Assembly (NCBI GenBank): GCA_964634385.1
Contig: CAZWIZ010000022.1
Span: 1-16,365 of the forward strand
Length of the DNA: 16,365 nt
Reading direction: 5' to 3'
Source: JAFGXW01 sp964634385
GTDB lineage: Bacteria > Bacillota_I > Bacilli_A > Izemoplasmatales > Izemoplasmataceae
Of the stretch, positions 7,479-12,500 are shown piece by piece. Position 1 is the first letter of the stretch. Every line of letters starts with the position of its first letter. The notes under the pieces were generated by a model. It saw nothing but the letters and a program-made list of their open reading frames with translations, did no database searches and was not told the DNA's origin. The translations under genes and the position numbers were made by a program.

Positions 7479-7517
7479 AAAAGGTTCTGCATTTTTCAAA
7501 TGTAGAACCTTTTTATT
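7479..7517 (+). terminator. Terminator of the phn operon
   Basis: AAAAGGTTCTGCATTT (7479-7494) pairs with AAATGTAGAACCTTTT (7498-7513) with a single G·T wobble: 16 pairs and a three-base loop, then TATT. One of the strongest hairpins in the window. Confidence 0.93.
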
Positions 7518-7573
7518 AGTTCATTTTTTCTCTCAATTAATTTTATCACTTCAACCAAAACACACTATATACC

Positions 7574-7599
7574 ATACATTGTTATCGATAACAATGTAT
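7574..7599. promoter_or_regulatory. 26-bp perfect palindrome, LacI-family-like operator
   Basis: ATACATTGTTATC (7574-7586) is followed directly by its exact reverse complement. The core TGTTATCGATAACA has the central CG and 14-bp geometry of LacI/GalR-family operators. It lies about 76 bases before the expected DegV-gene transcription start. A half site GATAACA recurs at 7657-7663, just after the -10 box. No LacI-type regulator gene is in the window. Confidence 0.65.
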
Positions 7600-7647
7600 T
7601 TTATTTATACAATTACAAAATTTTTATGTATAAACTAATAATATACA

Positions 7648-7656
7648 TGGTATAAT
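7648..7656 (+). promoter_or_regulatory. Promoter (extended -10) of the DegV-family gene
   Basis: TGGTATAAT (7648-7656) is a perfect extended -10 element. No good -35 is seen 17 bases upstream, which is common for extended -10 promoters. Transcription would start near 7663, giving a 28-base leader. Confidence 0.65.
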
Positions 7657-7690
7657 GATAACAGAAGATTGATAAAGGAGATTGAAATTA

Positions 7691-8548
7691 ATGGAGAGAA
7701 AAATAGCGATTATTACATGCTCTAATGCTTGTTTGGATTACATGAAACATGATTATGATATCAAAGTATTCAGATCTTCAGTTCATTTAGGAGATGAAAC
7801 GTTTTTAGATTATATTGATATTACTGCAGCAGAATTTTATCAACGACTAGAAAATGACAGTTCAGTTTTTCCAAGCACTAGTTTTTATCCTGTTGGGAAA
7901 ATGATTAAACTTTATGAAGATTTAGTTAAAGATGGATTCACTCAAGCTTTGGTTATTTCGATATCAAGTGAAATGAGTGGGATATACAATGCTTCATTAA
8001 TTGCTGCTAAAGAAGTTAAGGAATTAGAGGTAACTGTTTTTGATTCAAAAACAGTTGCTTATCCAGAAGCTAAGATGGTTATGTTAGCTTCAAAGATGGT
8101 ACAAGAAGGTAAAAACATACCAGAAATAATTAAAGAACTGGAATATATAAGAGATAATAATAAAATTTATTTTGTTGTTCACACATTAGATTATCTTGTT
8201 AAAAATGGAAGACTATCAAACGCTAGCGGATTTATAGGAAGTGCTTTAAAAATTAAACCGGTATTAACAATTTCAAAAGAAGGTAAGGTCGAAACTTTTG
8301 AAAAGATAAGAACTTTCAAAAAAGCAGTTGATCGAGTATTGAAACTATATTTTGATGAAACAAACGGATTAGATGTAGAACCATTTATTATTCATGCGAA
8401 TAATGATGAAACAAAAGATTATGTAATTAAGATTTTAAAAGAAAATGATCCAACATTAAAAAATGTTATATCAACACCCTTGACACCTGTAGTTGGGGCC
8501 CATGCTGGTCCTGGAACAATAGGATTAGGATATTGTATTAAAAAATAA
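7691..8548 (+). CDS. DegV family fatty-acid-binding protein (FakB-like)
   Basis: Cytoplasmic carrier that by family knowledge holds a fatty acid while the kinase FakA phosphorylates it, feeding exogenous fatty acids into phospholipid synthesis. The start is ATG 7691, ten bases after AAAGGAG (7674-7680); the in-frame TTG at 7682 is too close to that site. The 285 residues carry the family landmarks: PSTSFYP (61-67, equivalent of the TSxPS fatty-acid carboxylate motif), SISSEMSGIYNAS (90-102), a VFDSKTV strand and KNGRLS (about 175-180), and the C-terminal HAGPGTIGLGY. The N-terminal strand reads IITCSNACLDY where most members have TDSTADL, so an acidic residue at that position is replaced by cysteine. 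FakA is not in the window. Single-gene unit with its own promoter and terminator. Confidence 0.9.
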   Translation: MERKIAIITCSNACLDYMKHDYDIKVFRSSVHLGDETFLDYIDITAAEFYQRLENDSSVFPSTSFYPVGKMIKLYEDLVKDGFTQALVISISSEMSGIYNASLIAAKEVKELEVTVFDSKTVAYPEAKMVMLASKMVQEGKNIPEIIKELEYIRDNNKIYFVVHTLDYLVKNGRLSNASGFIGSALKIKPVLTISKEGKVETFEKIRTFKKAVDRVLKLYFDETNGLDVEPFIIHANNDETKDYVIKILKENDPTLKNVISTPLTPVVGAHAGPGTIGLGYCIKK

Positions 8549-8570
8549 AGTTGAAAACTTTATTTTTTTT
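8541..8570 (+). terminator. Terminator overlapping the DegV-gene stop codon
   Basis: AAAAATAAAGTT (8541-8552) pairs perfectly with AACTTTATTTTT (8556-8567) around GAA, with further Ts. The TAA stop at 8546-8548 is inside the left arm. The stem is almost entirely A-T. Confidence 0.75.
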
Positions 8571-8579
8571 AAATACTAA

Positions 8580-8609
8580 TTGTGTTAAACACAGTAAGTA
8601 TGTTATTAT
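8580..8609 (+). promoter_or_regulatory. Promoter of the PadR operon
   Basis: TTGTGT (8580-8585) and TATTAT (8604-8609) with an 18-base spacer. The -35 overlaps the first operator and the -10 lies just before the second, so bound repressor would cover both. Confidence 0.6.
8581..8597. promoter_or_regulatory. PadR operator 1
   Basis: TGTGTTAAACACAGTAA, containing the palindrome TGTGTTAAACACA. Identical in all 17 bases to the copy at 8615-8631; centre-to-centre distance 34 bases, about three helical turns, so both sites face the same side. Confidence 0.75.
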
Positions 8610-8614
8610 ATAAC

Positions 8615-8631
8615 TGTGTTAAACACAGTAA
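8615..8631. promoter_or_regulatory. PadR operator 2
   Basis: Second exact copy of TGTGTTAAACACAGTAA; with its leading C the palindrome is CTGTGTTAAACACAG. It ends at the start of the ribosome binding site AAAGGAGG (8630-8637) of the regulator gene. Confidence 0.75.
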
Positions 8632-8643
8632 AGGAGGTTTTGG

Positions 8644-8967
8644 ATGAATTCACAGTTTAAGAAGGGCATTATTGAAATGTGTGTGTTGAAAATAATAAGT
8701 AGAAAAGATATGTATGGATTTGAACTTATTGAAAACATTTCTCGTGAGATTGAAGTGAATGAAAATACTATTTATCCAATTTTAAGAAGATTAACTAAAC
8801 AAGAGTTATTTGATACCTATACAGAATCAACGAGTATAGGTGCTCCAAGGAAGTATTATACATTAACGACTCTTGGGAAAGAAAAGCTAAATGAGTATGA
8901 GGATGAATGGAAAACATTCTTAGATAGCGTTTATCGAATATTAGGAGGTACAGGCAATGAAGGATAA
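8644..8967 (+). CDS. PadR family transcriptional repressor
   Basis: Winged-helix DNA-binding regulator of 107 residues, the size of the short PadR subfamily that precedes HAAS/DUF1700 genes. Family features seen: QFKKGIIEMCVLKIISRKDMYGFEL at the N-terminus (helix 1 and start of the HTH; written here as QFKKGIIEMCVL plus MYGFEL), EVNENTIYPILRRL as recognition region, and GAPRKYYTLTTLGKEKL as the wing. The C-terminal helix is a single short dimerisation helix. The start ATG 8644 is six bases after AAAGGAGG. The gene is first in a three-gene operon, overlaps the next by 11 bases, and is preceded by two identical palindromes bracketing the promoter, which points to autorepression. The inducer is unknown; in this arrangement the membrane protein partner may take part in sensing envelope stress, which is inference. 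Confidence 0.92.
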   Translation: MNSQFKKGIIEMCVLKIISRKDMYGFELIENISREIEVNENTIYPILRRLTKQELFDTYTESTSIGAPRKYYTLTTLGKEKLNEYEDEWKTFLDSVYRILGGTGNEG

Positions 8968-10057
8968 TTATCTAAAAGAATTAAGAGAATTATTGAATAA
9001 TTATAAAATGGATGAAGCTGAAAAAGATGAAATAATTAATGATTATAATGATATGTATAAAGGATATCAAGGTAAGAATATAAATGATGAAGAAATCATT
9101 ACTAAACTTGGAAGTCCAAAAAGTATTATCAGAGAATTGACTGAAGGATTTAAAAAAATTGAAAAGCCTTTCCCCGGTGGGGAAAAGTTAATTGCTTTAA
9201 CTCCATTTATTTCGACTATCATATTTTTCATTTTAGGGTTTGGATTTGATTTATGGCATCCAGGATGGATTGTATTTACAATTATTCCGGTAACTGCGAT
9301 TATAGTAAATATGTGGAAAACAAGAGATGAACAGATGACTACAGCATTAGCTCCGTTTTTCGCAACAATCTTGTTTTTATATCTTGGATTTTATCATAAT
9401 TTGTGGCATCCAGGATGGGTTGTATTTATTATTATTCCCGTATTAGGTGTTTGGAATAGTAGAAGAACTTTAACTAATTTAGATTTAATTGTTTCTTTAA
9501 GTCCTTTTTTAGCAGTAATCTCATATATAGTGTTAGGTTTGAAAGGTTATTGGATTGAAGGTTGGTTAGTCTTTTTAATAATTCCGATGTTAGGAGTGTT
9601 AAATGAAAAAAACAAATTTAAATTAATTGCTTGGGAATTGTTATTTTCTATTGGTATAATAGGATATTTATATTACGGAAACTTATATCCTAATACTTGG
9701 GAATATGGATTATTAGCTTTTATTCCAGTTATTATTTTTGGAATAATAACTGGAAATATTTTTATAGGATTTAAGGATATCCCAAGAGGATATCAAAACA
9801 TTATAGCTATTAGTGTAGTAGCTTTCTTATTACTAGGATTTAGTTTTAATGAATGGGGATCAGCATGGCTTGTTTTTTTAATTTTGCCAGTATACGCAAT
9901 TAGAAAAGAAGCACCTAGAAAAGACCAGATAATAGCTTTATCTCCATTTGTAGCATTAGTTATTTTCTTTATTTTAGGACATTGTTTTGAACTATGGGAA
10001 TATAGTTGGATGGCATTTTTATTAATTCCAATAGTAGCTATAATTAAGAATAAATAA
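8957..10057 (+). CDS. HAAS (DUF1700) signalling-domain membrane protein with six hairpin repeats
   Basis: 366 residues. Residues 1-65 form a soluble helical HAAS/DUF1700 domain (LKELRELLNNY, EIINDYNDMY, ITKLGSPKSIIREL), the usual partner of PadR regulators. The rest is membrane-embedded and built from about six related units of about 50 residues, each two short hydrophobic helices: near 79-117, 129-167, 179-214, 226-262 (most divergent), 283-316 and 327-363. The unit pattern is L(S/T/A)PF, hydrophobic run, LG, about six residues, W, two to three residues, GW or SW, VF, hydrophobic run, P. Repeats 1 and 2 share LWHPGW exactly. Translation is coupled to the regulator gene by an 11-base overlap, with its own AGGAGG (8943-8948). 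The HAAS domain is thought to modulate the co-encoded PadR or a partner protein; no catalytic motif is seen, so a sensor or membrane-scaffold role is inference. Confidence 0.85.
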   Translation: MKDNYLKELRELLNNYKMDEAEKDEIINDYNDMYKGYQGKNINDEEIITKLGSPKSIIRELTEGFKKIEKPFPGGEKLIALTPFISTIIFFILGFGFDLWHPGWIVFTIIPVTAIIVNMWKTRDEQMTTALAPFFATILFLYLGFYHNLWHPGWVVFIIIPVLGVWNSRRTLTNLDLIVSLSPFLAVISYIVLGLKGYWIEGWLVFLIIPMLGVLNEKNKFKLIAWELLFSIGIIGYLYYGNLYPNTWEYGLLAFIPVIIFGIITGNIFIGFKDIPRGYQNIIAISVVAFLLLGFSFNEWGSAWLVFLILPVYAIRKEAPRKDQIIALSPFVALVIFFILGHCFELWEYSWMAFLLIPIVAIIKNK

Positions 10058-10125
10058 TTGAAATATTTTGTTTACTTTAAGAGTTATTCGTCATAAAATA
10101 GAAACATATGAGGAGTGATATATTT

Positions 10126-10449
10126 ATGGATAATAGAGATGCTAGAAAGTTTTTTATTAGGTTCTTATTATTAACTGTTCTAACATTTATTTTAGCTTCA
10201 TTAAGTTTAGCTTTTGTTAATATGGATGGAGCAGGACTATGGATAGGTGGAATTGTTGTAGGTATTAATATTTTATTATTACTTTACTTTATTGTTTTAG
10301 CAATTTATAAATTAGTAAAACATATCTTAAATAAGGAAAAAGCATACTTTGACTTTATGTTTGTTGTTAATTTACTGTTTACATTATTGATTTCTGTTGC
10401 TTTTTCATCGTTTTATTTTGTAACCTTATCAAGTGTTTTAGAAACTTAA
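10126..10449 (+). CDS. Small three-helix membrane protein, third gene of the PadR operon
   Basis: I do not recognise a family. The start is ATG 10126, eight bases after AGGAGTG (10111-10117); an in-frame ATG at 10108 lies upstream of that site. The 107-residue product has a short charged N-terminus (MDNRDARKFF), then three hydrophobic segments near 9-32, 37-62 and 77-104, with a lysine-rich loop (KLVKHILNKEK) between the second and third. The gene begins 68 bases after the HAAS gene without a clear promoter or terminator in between and ends just before a shared terminator, so it most likely belongs to the same operon and works with the HAAS membrane protein. Confidence 0.75.
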   Translation: MDNRDARKFFIRFLLLTVLTFILASLSLAFVNMDGAGLWIGGIVVGINILLLLYFIVLAIYKLVKHILNKEKAYFDFMFVVNLLFTLLISVAFSSFYFVTLSSVLET

Positions 10450-10467
10450 AAATAAAAGAATTTATAA

Positions 10468-10503
10468 AAAAAGTAGAGCTTTTTTAAAAAAGTTCTACTT
10501 TTT
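10468..10503. terminator. Bidirectional terminator between PadR operon and TetR gene
   Basis: AAAAAGTAGAGCTTTTTT (10468-10485) is followed directly by a sequence complementary at all 18 positions, one pair being G·T, with only the inner A/T bases available for the loop. T runs flank both sides, so it can stop the rightward operon and the leftward TetR gene that converges on it. Confidence 0.88.
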
Positions 10504-10523
10504 AGGATCTATAATTATCTTTG

Positions 10524-11141
10524 TTAGCGGTAAAAGGCAGTTGTAAATAAATCTAAAAAACGAATTACATCCATTTTTAATAGTTCGAGAGATCTTTTTG
10601 TTAACTTACAGTTGTTATCAACTTTCCAATCGTTTGTAATTCTTTCAATAGTCCATTGGATAACTTTTAAAGAATGATTAATATTGATTTTTTCAATAAA
10701 TAAATAGTAATCGATATTATTGAATATTTTTGTAAATAATTCTTCGTTGTTACGAATTATAATTTCACTAGTTTCTTTGATGATATTCTCATCTGTTATT
10801 AATTGGTGTTTTTCAAGTATTTTTGTAAATAATTTATGGTTATTATAAGCATCTGTCTTAGCAATTGTCGCAGTGCGAAGTCTGCTTAAAACATCGGTAT
10901 CTAAAAAGTTTATTTTTTCTAAAGTATCATTTTTAATTGTGTCTTTAGCGTGTTTGAAAATATAAATATAAAGATCTTTTTTACTTATAAAATAGTGGAA
11001 TAAAAGACCTTTTGAAACTTTGGCTTCTCTAACAATTGTATTAGTTGAAGCTTTTTTATAACCTTTATCTGCAAATTCTACTAATGCAGCTTCTAGTATA
11101 CGGTTCCTCTTAGCATCTATCTTTTCTAAAAACTCACTCAT
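10524..11141 (-). CDS. TetR/AcrR family transcriptional regulator
   Basis: 205 residues. The N-terminal 60 residues are a typical TetR DNA-binding domain: RNRILEAALVEFADKGYKKA, TNTIVREAKVSKGLLFHYF (helix-turn-helix, about 33-51) and SKKDLYIYIF. The C-terminal ligand domain (about 70-205) is divergent, as usual, and rich in N, I and K. The start, CAT at 11139-11141, is preceded on the coding strand by AAAGGGTGAG. The gene stands alone; its neighbours are the convergent PadR operon and the divergent candidate small RNA. An inverted repeat overlapping its own promoter (11172-11195) suggests autoregulation. No obvious target such as an efflux pump is adjacent, so the regulated genes are unknown. 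Confidence 0.9.
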   Translation of the reverse strand: MSEFLEKIDAKRNRILEAALVEFADKGYKKASTNTIVREAKVSKGLLFHYFISKKDLYIYIFKHAKDTIKNDTLEKINFLDTDVLSRLRTATIAKTDAYNNHKLFTKILEKHQLITDENIIKETSEIIIRNNEELFTKIFNNIDYYLFIEKININHSLKVIQWTIERITNDWKVDNNCKLTKRSLELLKMDVIRFLDLFTTAFYR

Positions 11142-11171
11142 ATTCTCACCCTTTCTTTTTCATAACTTTTA

Positions 11172-11213
11172 AGTGGTCAATTAAATAATACCACTCTATT
11201 ATTGATAATGCAA
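11172..11213 (-). promoter_or_regulatory. Promoter and candidate operator of the TetR gene
   Basis: On the minus strand: -35 TTGCAT (plus-strand 11208-11213), 17-base spacer, extended -10 TGGTATTAT with TATTAT at plus-strand 11185-11190. An inverted repeat AGTGGT-(12)-ACCACT at 11172-11195 straddles the -10, a usual place for a TetR autorepressor. Confidence 0.6.
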
Positions 11214-11375
11214 ACATATAATTCAAAAGTATTCTTTGCGACATTTCGACAAGTATTTTAAAATTATTATATTTGTCAAACGAATAATTTTTAATGTGGA
11301 TAGATTGTGTAAATATAGATTTCTTTTTGATTATCTTAAATTTACAATTAAAAATAATAAAATAGAACAAATTAT

Positions 11376-11404
11376 TTGAATTATTAATGAGGATGGTATA
11401 TAAT
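11376..11404 (+). promoter_or_regulatory. Strong promoter of the candidate small RNA
   Basis: TTGAAT (11376-11381), 17-base spacer, TATAAT (11399-11404), giving a start near 11411. It is among the best promoter matches in the window, yet no open reading frame follows it. Confidence 0.65.
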
Positions 11405-11410
11405 ATATTT

Positions 11411-11517
11411 GTAGCAGAAATGCTACACTTATCCCTTACATAGCATGGTGAATAAATTTATTTTATTCACACATCCCCTTCCTTAAGAACCGCAGAGATG
11501 CGGTTCTTTCCTATTTA
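11411..11517 (+). ncRNA. Candidate trans-acting small RNA with C-rich anti-Shine-Dalgarno segments
   Basis: About 105 bases between a strong promoter and a terminator, without a plausible open reading frame. Seen structure: hairpin 1, GTAGCA (11411-11416) / TGCTAC (11421-11426) with a GAAA tetraloop; a single-stranded stretch with TTATCCCTTACA; hairpin 2, GTGAATAAA (11448-11456) / TTTATTCAC (11462-11470), extendable by ATG/CAT across one bulge; a single-stranded ACATCCCCTTCC; and hairpin 3, AAGAACCGCA (11485-11494) / TGCGGTTCTT (11499-11508) with loop GAGA and a T/C tail. Exposed UCCC and CCUUCC stretches between hairpins are the pairing regions of Firmicute small RNAs such as LhrC and RsaE, which block ribosome binding sites. 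It does not match an RNA I can name; whether the first or the second hairpin downstream (11524-11552) ends it is uncertain. Confidence 0.5.
11485..11517 (+). terminator. Terminator hairpin of the candidate small RNA
   Basis: Perfect 10-bp stem AAGAACCGCA/TGCGGTTCTT with a GAGA loop, GC-rich for this genome, followed by TTCCTATTT. The tail is less pure than in other terminators here. Confidence 0.6.
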
Positions 11518-11521
11518 TAAC

Positions 11522-11552
11522 AAAAAAGAGGACTTTATTGAAGTCCTCTTTT
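11522..11552. terminator. Bidirectional terminator after the YwaF-like gene
   Basis: AAAAGAGGACTT (11524-11535) pairs perfectly with AAGTCCTCTTTT (11541-11552), loop TATTG. The longer T run is on the minus strand (six As at 11522-11527), so it mainly serves the leftward gene ending at 11621 and also backs up the small RNA. Confidence 0.85.
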
Positions 11553-11620
11553 ATATGAATAGATTAAGAAATATTGAGTTATATTTAATGGTTAATAAAC
11601 TATGTTACCAAACTATATTA

Positions 11621-12349
11621 TTAATTTTGATTACGAAAATGTTTGAATAAACCATCAATATTAGAAATTAGGTATAAAGTATTGACAGTAATAAATGTTA
11701 ATGCTATAAAACAAACAATATAAACGTTCCAATTTTGGAATACTGATGAAACATTATCAGGTATATCATGAATAAACCAATAATTAGTTCCGAGGAAACC
11801 ATTTAAGATGTAAACAATAATTCCTAGAATAAAAGTATTTTTATAAACTGTCATTGTCGTTTTATAATTAACTCGATAATGATACGCTTTATAGTAATAT
11901 AACGGAATTGATAAGATTATTGAATGAAGAATAATATAATGATAATAACGGAAATTATAATATGTATATCCAAGACTATTAGGTAGTAGTAATGCCATTG
12001 TACCTCCAATTGTTCCATAAAAGAAAGCATAATTCCAAACTTTTTTATTATCAGTTAATAATAAAACAATTGAAAGGAAAACTGCAAAACTACAAATATG
12101 AAGAGGAACACTAAATCTTGGATAGGTCCAGTTATGGATGTGATATGATAATTCCAGAAAAATTAAAATTCCAACGAAAATATACTTGATTTTTTGTTCT
12201 TTTGAACTTTTTTTAATTCGATCTGATATCTTAAGAGTTATAATAACAGAAGATAATGCAAATAAAGATAATATTAAATGATGTATTGTCCACATTTGAG
12301 CTGACATACTAAAATCAATATCATGTCCAAAAAACCTTTCAAATGTCAT
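11621..12349 (-). CDS. ywaF: YwaF/TMEM164-family integral membrane protein (TIGR02206)
   Basis: 242 residues with about six to seven membrane helices (near 22-40, 55-70, 82-100, 105-124, 136-152, 172-190, 212-230). Family hallmarks: VPLHICSFAVFL (81-92), a GTIGGTMALLLPNSLG loop, FRYYHYIILHSIIL (133-146) and GTNYWFIHDIP. The spacing of H84/C86 and the paired histidines H137 and H142 matches the TIGR02206/YwaF family, whose animal relative TMEM164 is reported to be a cysteine-dependent phospholipid acyltransferase; bacterial members have no established function, so a lipid-modifying role is inference. The start CAT 12347-12349 follows a G-rich GGGGG stretch on the coding strand, somewhat far (about 7 bases) from the ATG. 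Single-gene unit with its own promoter and terminator. Confidence 0.82.
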   Translation of the reverse strand: MTFERFFGHDIDFSMSAQMWTIHHLILSLFALSSVIITLKISDRIKKSSKEQKIKYIFVGILIFLELSYHIHNWTYPRFSVPLHICSFAVFLSIVLLLTDNKKVWNYAFFYGTIGGTMALLLPNSLGYTYYNFRYYHYIILHSIILSIPLYYYKAYHYRVNYKTTMTVYKNTFILGIIVYILNGFLGTNYWFIHDIPDNVSSVFQNWNVYIVCFIALTFITVNTLYLISNIDGLFKHFRNQN

Positions 12350-12392
12350 TATGTAACCCCCAATCTACAAGAAATCTATTTGATGTCACTAA

Positions 12393-12421
12393 ATTATAGC
12401 AAAAAATAGTTCTTTTGTCTA
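12393..12421 (-). promoter_or_regulatory. Promoter of the YwaF-like gene
   Basis: Minus strand: -35 TAGACA (plus-strand 12416-12421), 17-base spacer, -10 TATAAT (plus-strand 12393-12398). This leaves a leader of about 37 bases. Confidence 0.65.
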
Positions 12422-12467
12422 TCTGCGATATATTTATATATATCTATTATAAATTGATGAAGATTTT

Positions 12468-12500
12468 AAAAAAGCCAAAAATATTATTTTTTGGCTTTTT
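12468..12500 (-). terminator. Terminator overlapping the stop of the GGDEF/HD-GYP gene
   Basis: AAAAAGCCAAAAA (12469-12481) pairs with TTTTTGGCTTTTT (12488-12500). The TAA stop (plus-strand 12484-12486) lies in the loop and the last codons AAA GCC AAA AAA form the stem. A run of As at 12468-12473 gives the T tail on the coding strand. Confidence 0.85.

Noticed and set aside
7574..7599. Terminator for the phn operon or for a small RNA
   Set aside because: The palindrome has no loop and no T tail, and the phn operon already has a strong terminator at 7479-7517; the shape is that of a DNA-binding site.
11146..11370. 74-codon minus-strand frame upstream of the TetR gene
   Set aside because: Composition is that of random AT-rich DNA (runs of K, I, F, N), and it covers the promoter-operator of the TetR gene; no ribosome site or family resemblance.
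11411..11517. Bacterial SRP RNA, 6S RNA or a riboswitch as identity for the hairpin cluster
   Set aside because: The SRP apical loop and GGAAGGAAGCAG-type signature are absent, it lacks the long bulged 6S stem and is too short, and no gene follows on the same strand for a riboswitch to control.
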